This document shows, piece by piece, positions 13,201-25,200 of a DNA stretch of 64,000 nucleotides. Position 1 is the stretch's first letter, and the number at the start of each line of letters is the position of its first letter. Made by a program: the position numbers and the translations under genes. The notes under the pieces are model-generated. The model was not told the origin of the DNA, searched no databases, and saw only the letters and a list, made by a program, of their open reading frames with translations. The DNA comes from Amphiura filiformis (Eukaryota > Echinodermata > Ophiuroidea > Amphilepidida > Amphiuridae). The DNA is taken from assembly GCF_039555335.1 (NCBI RefSeq), contig NC_092628.1:57895547-57959546 (forward strand), written 5' to 3'.

Positions 13201-16200
13201 ACAGGGTATTCCCTCTCATTGGTGGGTCAAGCTACAGGTTCATCGGGATAAAGGATAAACATGGGCTTTCCATATGGAATTTAAAACTGTACATCAGATG
13301 TAAAGTGCTTTTCTATTTCTTTGTCTTGGACAAGTTTCATTTCACCGTGGGAGGCAGATGTACAATTGCAAGGAATAAATAAGTTATTATTTGTCTGGAT
13401 TCAAACTGGTGACCTTTGTGCAACAAAGGGTGCTAGTATAGATAAGTCTAAGCTCCATGCATTAATCCACAGAGAGCTTGTCCTACATATATTCCTAGCA
13501 GATCATAAGCAAGAAGTTTTGTGAAGGTCTGTGATTCAAATCCAGTCACATAATTGTGGATCTACTTATTCTTTGTATGTTAGTTCATAGGCCTCCTAAA
13601 GGAGAGTGGATTGGTCATTTAATGAACCAAAACAACTTTCATTTTGAAGGAATGTGGCATGTCATGCATCCGAGTGACATATATTTTGTCATTTTGTACG
13701 AACAAAATACTAATATTTAGATATCCTAACCAGAAGGGTCTGAGAAATACTGCATGTCAAATGAGTCTGCAATCTTACTACAACGCTGTCCTATAAGCAA
13801 TTTGACCTAAAACAAATTATCTTCATAGGTCCAGCATAATAAACAAGAATGTTCAATGACCAATCAATCTTTCTTATAGCCAAAATAACAATTTCTCGAT
13901 CATGAGAGGATGTACCTTCTGCGTTAGCGTACTTTTCATAAGAATAACACGATCGCCTGACCTGCATGACCGAACCTTGACCTTGCCTAGCAACGACCGT
14001 GTGATTGGTCAATTCTCAAAAGCTGTGTTTGCGCCGTAAGTGCCGGTATTTGCGTAGTACGCTCGGCGCAAATAACTGTGCATACCCGAGTTGGCTCTCG
14101 TGATTGAGAATTTAATATTTTGGCTATAACATTCAAAACCTTGCTAAATACTTTTTTACTTTTTCTGCATTTTCTTGCGTATAGAAATTATCGGTAATTC
14201 TGATTTACCCAGATAAAAAGTGTTTGATAAAATTTTGCACCACAAATTGATTCTAAACCACAACATTTCATACTTTGATTTGATTGCAATTTTCCTTCCA
14301 CAAAGCTACCTCACAAATCTGGCACAATGGTCTGGCTTTGAATGAGGTTCAAAAAGCATCTTGCCACCTGCCAACAACCATTAGCCATACAAACAGATGG
14401 GCTGGATACCTAAATGGGATGCCAAAAGTGAACTAGAGTGCAAAAGCTATAAAAATGATCCTCCTAAAAGACCTAATGTTTATTAAAAACAACTTTGAAT
14501 TCTTTCTGGAACTTATGCGAAAAAAATTTTGGGATGTTTATACCATTTTATGGCCTTCATGATTGTGATATTCTTAGAGAGTTTTCTTCAAGGTGTTCAG
14601 GTAATTTGGTTCCCCCATATATAGTAGTTCTTGTGAAAGATTTGATTTTGATACCCTCCAGAGGAGTCCCCATTTTACCATTTATAGTTCCAAATGTTTA
14701 CGCATGTGAGAGCATGAAAAGTCAACCAAATTCCATAACTCTGCCCCATACCTTAAGTTGAAACTCTTGAAACACAGAGAAAACTCAAGTCCAAAGCTAC
14801 AAGAGCTACAAGAATATTGTTAAGAAAGAGTCAAGGTCAAAGATAGAATGAATAAATTTGAAATGGTTGCTGAAGCAGCATGGCATGTTTAGAAGCAGAC
14901 TTATGCAGTGCACTACATTTGAATTTGATAACTTGGCACTCTACTGACTGAACATATCACCTGGTGTATGGTTTGACTAACTTTACTTCCAGTGGTAACA
15001 GAATGAGAAGAATAACGTGCAGTGATGGTAATATGTGACCATCCACCACAAATGAGCTATCTGATGTCAACATTTTCACTTTTTGAGATATTGGACAGTC
15101 AACTTTTCCTCAAAATAAGCTTTACATTGACATAGTCTGTATATCTACCTCATGTCACCGGCACTAGTTTTAAAGTTTAGCGTGTTCTGCATTAGCTTAG
15201 CGTTACTTGGTGCATGTACATAATTTTACGCGAGCAATCAACGTGCCGCGTATGTATATGCAAGAAACTATGCAAGCCAATGCAGCACACGCTGAACATC
15301 AAAGCTAGTGCCTGTGACTCAAGGTAGATATACAGACTATAGATTACACATCCCTGTTGCTTGTTTACAGGGTACTGAAAATCAGTAGAAGCATTGGGAA
15401 ATTCTTTCTATTGTTTTCTGAGAGGTTCTGTGGACCATATCTCAAAACAAGCTCTACCTAAATTACAGCCCATTGCGGTGGATGGTCACATGTACTTGAC
15501 AATGTCAATGGAAGCTTGCTCTATCACAGAAGCATTCAACGAGTGCATGGGAACACTTGAAATTTAAAATATTGGGGGTAGGGAGTACATTCCGTTATAT
15601 TTGCTTGTTGCACGTGGCCCTGGGATAATAAGTGAACCTTAGCATTGTGTTCTGTTATGCTTGTTTAAGCCTTTCCTTATCTGCCATTATTGTAATGCTT
15701 GTTTCTAGTCAACCCTTATGCTATGTAACGCTTTTTTCTAGTCAACCCATTCCTTATATATATCAATTACTCTTTATTCCCAACACATTCACAGGGAAAG
15801 GTATGGGTAATGCTTGTTTCTAAGCTATTTGCTTATGCTATGTAATGCTTGTTTCTAGGCTATTTGCTCATGCCATATAATGCTTGTTTCTAGTCTACCC
15901 TCTCCTTATGCTATGTAATGCTTGCTTCCAGTCTACCCTTTAATGATTGTTTCTAGTCTACCCTTTCCTTATACTATGTTTATAATGCTTGCTTCCAGTC
16001 TACCCTTTAACGCTTGTTTCTTGTCTACCCTTTCCTTATGCTATGCAATGCTTGTTTCTAGTATACCTTTTCCTTATGCTATGCAATGCTTGTTTCTAGT
16101 GTATCCTTTTCAAATAATATCTTGAAAGGTCAGTGCATCTCTGATCAACTTGTATACAACCTTGATTCCAGCTTTTTTTTATTTGCATGGTGCTAATTGT

Positions 16201-19200
16201 TGATCCAATTCTTTAAGATATTAACAGTTAATTTCATTTTCAACATTTTGTTCAGTATAACTATGATTCCAGCATTTTAGTTGGCTAACTGTTTGATTGA
16301 TTATTCAACCACAGTCTTAACCTTTCATCTATATAGTTGGAAATTAATTTGTTTGGAACATTATGCCAACTGACAAAAATCTAAAAAAGTGGAAAAGTCA
16401 AATTTCCCATTTTACCATTTGCAAAAAGGTTGTGGAATATTAATAGCATGTTTCTTTATGAAAGTGTGTTGGTACAAGAATACACATAAGTATCAACTAA
16501 AATTGTAAGCATCTTGCTATGACCTCACTCCTGTTATTTTGTTGCATTGCATTTTGTGCATACAGCTTATCTACATTGCCCATCTGATCACCTTATTTGA
16601 GATCATAATTTTATTTTAAAACATAGGAGGCAGCTTCATAAGAGTGTTTTGACAAATCAACACTAATGAACAGCATTCCAGTACATTATTTTGGATACTG
16701 TTAGAAAATAACAGCTCCCAACAGTCATGCTTTTCAGCACAGTATTTATTCAGATTATCAGTTATGTAGCACCACATGATATCTCTGTATGATGCTGCTT
16801 GCTGTAGCTCTGGATCTCTAACTTTCAGTTCTGAAACATAAGTCCCAAAAACACCACTTTATATGTTATTATTAATCCAAGCAAAATTCTCAACAGGACC
16901 ACCCAATTTAGATGGCAAATAGCTTAATTACTGTGTATATGTGATGCTGCCTCCTATGTGTACATTGTACGAACTAAAATCTAGGTTGCCTAAGTTGAGT
17001 GATTTTGTTTTTTAATTGTTTTTTTTTTCATGGTTCACTTAAACCATCTAAACTTTAATTCATAGTGATACTAATAAGTAAAACACTAAAGTCGCTTGTC
17101 CCTGCATTTGTTGCTCCATGCTACCACTTAACAGATACCAATCAAATTTCATTGTATTTCATGACAGTGACAGTGCAAACTTAACTGTATACGGTACTAA
17201 TTTTTCAACTTTTTTTGATGAGCTCTCTGTGTTGATATAATGGTATTAATTAACAGATTTTGTTTTAATTTTTTGTTTTTTTGTTTCATTCATTTTCACT
17301 TCATATTGCAGTAACCATTGAGGTGTGGTATTATTATTTGTTTTGTTTTAACCATGTCTGCTTTTATCAATCCCCTTGCTTTCAATTCATTCATACTAAA
17401 AGGACCAACCAGTCCCGACCCATCACAGGATCCAACGACTCCGTTGGTACCGTCGGCGGTAAGCATATCATGCATGGCAATATTCACAAGTTGTAGGGAT
17501 AATGTTCTGAATCTGCTCTAGCTCTGATATGTATAAGTATGTTCATGTGTGGTTTCATTTCATTGGGAATATGGTAGAATGTGTTTTGTATGTTATTCTT
17601 GCATTCTCCTGATGATGCAATTTGCCATAAGAGAAGAATAATGTGCTCAGTTGCTGGGTATAGAGTTAACAGCCACAATGGCAAAATCAGTCATCTACCA
17701 ATTTCATTTGTAAGAATGTCACTTGGTCAAGTAATATAGAGACTTCATATTTTTCATAATTTGAAGAGCTATGTTTAGCTGAATATTCTATTAAATTTAT
17801 ACTTGAAATTTGTAATATAGCAACATTTGAAAGTTGCATTCATTTCAATAGATTGATTCACAAATTGAACAAACCATAAAACATTTTTGAGATTCCTGGA
17901 TTTTATACATGAATGACATACTTCTTCACATACTCCCCCCAGCTTTATATACTTTCCCAGAAAATAGTACTCATTTGATTGGAGAATAGAAAATTTTATA
18001 GCAATGATTAAGGTAACGTCTCATTCGTTTTAAGTTGTTTTATTTCCATCATAATCTAATCCAAGAAAAGTCATGAATGATCACACTAACAATAAACATA
18101 TGAGAGCCAGACCATGTATTCACAGAACAGTCTATCCTACATCTTTATTGCACAGTGGTATTTCTCTCTAGGTGGTTGCTGTGTATAACATAGTCTGTAT
18201 TTTTGTATGATTTCTTATTTCTTGTATATATGTGTGTGTGTATATAGCGGCCTTTGCTCGTGGACCAACAACGTACCATCACAACAATGTGGAATTCAAT
18301 CCAATTGAAGGCAGATTAGACAGATTACCTAACAGAACTCCACCTTCCCCACCCTATATAGGTGCATCCCAACATGATGTAAGTTCATATCAACATTATA
18401 CACACTCATTCATATTAGCTCATTTTGACATCATACATACATGCTTTTAGGCAAATAAACAAACCAAGTTTGATTCCTGTAGACAGACATTGCCTTTTGA
18501 AGTGTGATTAACAACTTCAGGAATGCTTGTCTGGGTGTCTTCAAGAAGAGCTTTCAAAGAGCTGTTTGCATCAATGTCAAACAGCAAAAAAGGACAACAG
18601 CTCATTATTTTAAATTTGTTCAGAACAGGTTAACTTAAAGACACAATTTTGTGCAGTTGAACCAATTTTGTTCAGAACAGGTTATAAAGACTCAATTTTG
18701 TGCAGTTTTTGTTTATCACTGAAACCAAAGTGAAGAGAATATCATGCATCTAATATACGGTACATAGAATTCAAGCAGTTTTATCAGTTTATACAAGAAA
18801 CAGCGTATACTGACTGAAACATTGATGGACTAAATTCACATCAACATGTAGACTACTAGGAAAGCCAATATGTGACATGATCAAGGGAAATGAGTCGGAT
18901 GTCGCTAATATTGATTTTGAGATATTGGCAAAGAAAGTGTTAAAATTCTTTTGTTTTATATTGTTTTCAGCGATTGATAAATTGACATAACTTTGCAAAA
19001 AAACGACGTATCAAACTCATTTTCGACCAGGGTCGACATGTGATTCATTCCACTTGATCATGTCACATATTGTGATAATTTTCGGATATACATACAGTTT
19101 TCTACTTATTTTAAAAGGATTCCAATTACAAAAGTACAATTAAATTACAATAATTTAGCTTTTGGTAAGGGAGATTTGTTCCTTTGATCTGCTTGCTCAA

Positions 19201-22200
19201 TATAATATGATGTGCTGTAAAGATTGATTCCACTGCACTGGCTACCAATAAGGAAACATTCTATGTTACCATCAGTATATACTGAAATACTGATGAAGCA
19301 AATGTTTGCTGACAATGGCCATTACAGCAACAAGTATTATATAAATATTTGTAAGAAAAATAACATGAAATAATGCAATTGGTATTTCCCATAAGCCTTT
19401 AAAACATTTTACTTGGTATATCCCGATGCCGACAGGTAGGTAAAAAAATGAACGGGTCAAAAGTTTTTGCATGGTAATAAACAGACACAACGCAACTCCT
19501 ACTTTAAAGGTTACAAAGTGAGGGACTAGCTGTAAACTATTCTCCCTAATTAAAATATAGTAAGCACCCCTGTAAACTGATCTTACTTGCATCAGTTAAG
19601 CTCCCCCTTTAATTGCAGTTTAAACTTGGAAAATTAATGTGAATGCTATTTAATCGCCAAAAAATATCTTGGCACAGAGTTGCAATAGAAGTTCTTTGGG
19701 TATTATTGCTATTTTCTGTCCTATTTCACTTACGTTAAAATGGCAAAACTTTAAAAATATACCGTTTTGAATATGGTAATTATTATGCGTCCATTTTGAT
19801 ACTTATATTCCTAATGCACTAATTAGCTTGGATACGGTACTTGGGTTATTGCCATGTGTACCTTATGTGTAACAGATATCCATGATAGAGAATGTAAGTT
19901 ACTCAAGAAGGTCTATAGTATTTACCAAAATGTTGAAAAAGAACAACCCGGTGTATGTAGGCCTATATTGCAAGGAAGAGTTTAAAATCTTGAGCGTGTA
20001 TTTTCAGGTTACACATATATGCAAGGGTTTGTTGTCACTTTACTCTTTCTGATCTTTAATACTTAAATGACAAGAAATTTGAATCTTGATGGATAAAAAC
20101 AAATATAATTGTTCATTTATTTTGCTGGCTCATACACTTTGTAATCTTTACATAGAGGAGTATAATAGTGGTTGTGCATTCATCTTAATATTTCTGCATG
20201 ATAACAAACAGTGTCACGATAGTGGCAGTATTTCTTCAGAACTACTAGCTCTTATTGAACTCAAGTGCATGCTGTTGGTTTTGGTTAATGTAATGATTAT
20301 AACATTGTACATAGTAGCCTTTGTTTTCAAATAGCTTGTCTTTTGCAAGTTGTAATATATGTAGTAATATTGGTGTCTTTGTGTGTGTTATTTAATTACT
20401 TTCCCACCAGAGGAAGTGCTGTTGTCTTTGCTTTGCCATGGTACAATTTAATCTTGAATAATTAGGAATATTTAATAATTCAAAATTAAATCCAGCAGTT
20501 GGATTCAACTTTCATCTGTTATCCTCAGAATAATTTTGCTTTTTTAAAGCACATACTTTATAGATGTATGAGGAATTAATTTTGAGCTTATATTAGTTGC
20601 AGAGTCCTGACTTGCATTTAATACTATAAATCACTCAATTGTAGATGGCTACATATGACAAAGGCTCAGTTATTTAACAAAAGCATATGTAAATTGAAAC
20701 ATGAGACATTTTCCCACACAATGGCTAAACATTTTTCAAAAGTATGGTCAACAGAAATTGACAAAATAAAGAACCTTGTATTTCTCGAACTTGGAAGACT
20801 TTTTGATTATACAGACTGTAGTTGCTCTCATGCAACCCTGGCAAATTATATGCCATATTCAAGTTAGATTAAAGAGCAATATAAATATGGGCATAACCAA
20901 ATTAAACTTTGCAAGTTTGTTTTCTGTTTGTAGGAATAATTCATATTCCAAAGATCAAACTCAAAATATTACTTAAGATATCACATACTTGGCAATCCTG
21001 TCGGAAGTGTCGTATTTAAAATTTTACATTTTCTCTGAAATCTTTGATAACATCTGTACTATTCAAGCACTGGTTTTCCTTCTGTTTCATATCCAACGAT
21101 CTATTGAGAGCACTTCAAAACAAGAATGGTTATTATTTATATGCATGATAATTGGTGTGAGGTTTCTCGTTCTTGATTTGTGAGTTATAATGTTAACAAG
21201 TTGTGCATCACTGCACCTACAATTCTGAGAAGTAAGATAAATTAATGTGGCAATAGTGTAACATGATACTTTGTATTCCCAGCAGTAGCCTTGGCAATAT
21301 ATCAGTTGGAGCAAATCCAGTAACATTCAAATATGAATATTGATCTATTAATGATAAGAAAAATTAATACATTTTGATATTTGCTGAAGGAAAGATAACA
21401 ATCAGCTGTCATGTTCTGTAATATTTACATAGTGCAATGCAAGAAATGTTAAAATATATACTAGGCTATTACCCGACCTTGGCAGTTTGTAGATGCATAG
21501 AGTTAGGGTTTGATGGTTGGTAGACATTTCCACAAAGTATTTGTATGTTGTGGCCATTGGTGGATTAAGTTGCTAATGATGCTAGGGTAGTAAATTTAAA
21601 ACATTTAAATTTGAAAAAAATCTTCCACTAAAGAATAAAAGTCCCCATAGGTCTGCACAGTCAACAAAGTTTCCATTTAGAGTACTTATTAATGGCCCAC
21701 CCTGCCTCAATATAACAAGCGAACTTGTTGGTTATCTGGGACCCATTCAGTTACTTGGGTGTTAATAAAAGAGATTGACCATGGTGGAGTAAGAAAGCAT
21801 ACCCCCAGAGTTGGACCCCAGAGTTGGGTCCCCAAAGTTGAGTCCCCAGGGTAATCACCCACCAACAAATGCAAACTTGCTCTAGCTTGGACCAAGTCAC
21901 CTGCCTACCATGCAAACTGTCAGCAGTGGCGTAGGTAGGGGGAAAGGGAGGGCACATGCCCTGGACGCTGCCCTAGAAGGGTGCCAAATTGACCAATTCA
22001 GCACCCCTAGTCAAAATTTGTGCAAGCTTTAATTGTGCACATACTTAAATTATTTGAAAGACTGTTTTAAGATCGCAATTCAAATTGATCATAACCAAGG
22101 TGGTTGTATTTCGGCTTCAGGAATGGGGGAGGGGGGATTCTGTATCCTTTCCCTAAGGTGCTACAACCCCTAACTATGCCACTGCCTGTCAGGTCCATGG

Positions 22201-25200
22201 ACATGGGCAGGCACTCTCAGACCAATTCAATCACAGACAGCGTATTATTAAATAATATTGTTTCAATAATGGTTTGTAAAAGGTGTGATGTATGTATATA
22301 AAAATATCAATTATAATTTACAGTTAAGATTTATGAATCAAATTTCTGTTCTTAAAGTAAATTTCATGCTACCTCAATATTTCTTACATATAGCCTCAGT
22401 TGTACCCGCCGTTACCTTCAGAAGGAGCAGTTGGAGGAACACCACCTGTATTGCCACCTGGCAGAACCAAGCAACAAGCTTCAAATTTGAGAGACATCTT
22501 AGATAGAGATTGGGGTGATGAACCAACAGGTAAGGATCTTTACCAGTGTCACATTGGGCTATTCCATTTAAAATCCATACTACCCCTGTGGAAGATTTAG
22601 CTAAACTCTTCTACGGAGGGAGTATGAGTTTTGAATAGAATAGAATAGAATAGACAATTGAGTAGCTTCCATTTGAAATACTCACTCCAGTTGTGGAAGA
22701 TATAGGTAAAACCATACTACAGGGGGAGTATGAGTTTCAGAATGATTGACACTGACCAATTGCATTTGAAAAACATACTCCTCCTGTAGACGATATTTCC
22801 AAAATCTTCCACAGGGGTAAGGTGGATTTTGGATGGGATAGCCCATTGCTGGTATAAATGTATGTAAGTAACTAAAGAAATATTGTCAGTCAATTCAGAT
22901 AATTTATGCTTTGTTCATTTTATTTTTAAAAAGACGGTCCATATGACTACAAACAACACATACACATACAGTTTGTTAGCCCCCTCTTGAAAACTAAATT
23001 AGAACATACATGCATTGTACTAAGCATGTACGCAGTGTATGGCACATGCATGCAATCTTCTGGACTGTGTTATACACCTTTGTGTTAAGTCATTTTTTAA
23101 TGAGTCTTTCTATTTTTCATGTACATGTAAAGTCTATGGATATGCAGATAAAAGGAGGGAAGTGGTGCTGTAAATTCATTTCAGGCACATATATTAAAGG
23201 TCCATTAAAAAAGAACTGCATACTATTATGCAACAAAATTTACACATAATGCAATTTGAGCAGGTATGAGTATAATTAAATACTTCTTAAGAGAGGGCTA
23301 TACATGTATATCCAAAACAAAAAATGTCATATACTGTACCTTAGTGGTTATGAAAGATAGGTGAATGATTGGATATATGTAAATTCTGTATCAATCCACA
23401 ATGTTATGAGTCTTGCCAATTATGAGTTGAACAAAGTATACAAGTGGTGAGTTGAAACTGCATTCCATTTATGATCCTGATGAAGAGATATTGGTGAGAT
23501 CTCAAAGCAGTAAGATTGCTTTTTTCCCTTCAAATTTTGGCGATTTAAAAAAAATGTAAACATACTGTCTCATGTTGATACATACCTGATTCTTCATCAC
23601 TTCTTGCATGTGTACAATGTATATTGTCTATAGCACAAAGCACAAAAATGTAAAATGTCACCATGTGAAGGCTGGTTTTCACAAATCACATCATATTTGT
23701 TCACTTTTATGTTTCTTGTATGTTCAAATATACAGCTACTGCTTTCGTACAACTTTCATAAGTACCGTGATCTATTGTTATAGATGAAAAAGATGTCACA
23801 TTGATAACCTGTAATAATGCAAGAGCAGAAACTTTTTCAAAAAATTCCAAAATAAAGCATGTTTCATAATTAGTTCAGTGCATTCACATATAGTTACTTT
23901 GTAAAGTAGTGGTATTCCTCAAGGTTGTTGTTTTAGGTCCTTGTAAGATGTATGCATGATATTTGTCTGACGTTAAATTGTTGTTATTTTGTATTATTTA
24001 CAGAACCAGCAACACCTACTATTCCAGAACGTATGCATTTCCATATTTATTTTTGCATAACACTAACAAACAACTAATAACTAACAGCTACTGTAACTTT
24101 TTCTTGCATTTGACTGCCAACAAGCAGATGAATATATGATTGATAAAATGCAATGGTACTTGGACTATAAATTGGAAGCATTTTGGAAAACACTTTTTTT
24201 AACTTGGCAAAATACCTTGACAATTGCAAAAGTAGACATTTAAATTTTTACATCTTGACATAGATTAGAGATTCAGAAAATAGAAACAGATATTATTACC
24301 AAACAAAAAAACATCACATCATTATCAAGAAAACACTTTATTCACATGCATGTTTTTTACAAACTAACTGGCTTAGAAGAATTGTTGTAGCTATAGAACT
24401 AACTCAAAATTAACATGTATAACAACTACAGGGTGTTAATGTTGCAATAAAAAGGACCTGTGTAATGTGGCAGCCTCATTTGTTTGTGCAAGGAGTTCTT
24501 ACATCCTGATTGACTTGATTTGTGGAAACTGAAGGTTCTGATTCAAAGCTTCATAGGTTTGCAAAAATGCAACTATACCATAAATACTAGGGTTGCACAG
24601 CTTTGTTAGTAGTCAATTTTTCGGCACCAACTAGTCACAAATATACGACCTGCTGGAGGTCACAATCTGAATAAAAGCTAAAGGTAGCTTAGTGTTCGAA
24701 ATGGGCTATTCCAATACATACACCCCATATGGAAAATAGGGTTTACCTGAATGGATGACTTTGTTTGAAATCTGTATCTCCTGTGTGGGAGATAAAGGTC
24801 ATGTCTTCCATTGGGGGTATGTATTTCAACTGCAATAGCCCATTGGAATATATACATGATAGTAATAATAACCAGACTTATAGGGCCAAAGCAAAGGCAT
24901 CAAGGCACTTTACAGAACAAGATGTGTCCATATGGACATTTGGTTTCCTTGAGACAATAGCATCCCTGTGTGATACATGTAAGATCAAAGTTAGTTTACA
25001 AAGGCAGTCACTTTGTGCCGCATTGCACACGTACAGATGCGCAACCTTTGATCATGTGCGTATTACATGCGGATGCTACTGTCTTGAGAAAGGCAAGGAA
25101 TAGTTCAGTTTTTACGTAATTCTTAAAAAGGAGGGCATAGCTAATTCAATGACTGCACTTTTAACCAATCAGATGACAGGAATCTATATATGAGGTATAT

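Larger units (their letters stand above)
13125..17402 (+). other. SYK intron 4
   Basis: Holds an inverted repeat at 13176-13304, the palindromic element at 13875-14128, nested palindromic elements at 15033-15491 and the 38-bp minisatellite at 15653-16110. No other exon is supported. Confidence 0.75.
18379..22393 (+). other. SYK intron 5
   Basis: Contains a palindromic element at 18869-19070 and a hAT-like element at 21924-22184. The rest is AT-rich, with nothing recognised. Confidence 0.8.

Noticed and set aside
17312..17458. Longer version of exon 5a starting at 17312
   Set aside because: Phase would fit, but it encodes an aromatic, hydrophobic stretch unlike the rest of the linker; the 17403 start gives a linker-like Pro/Ser/Thr sequence.
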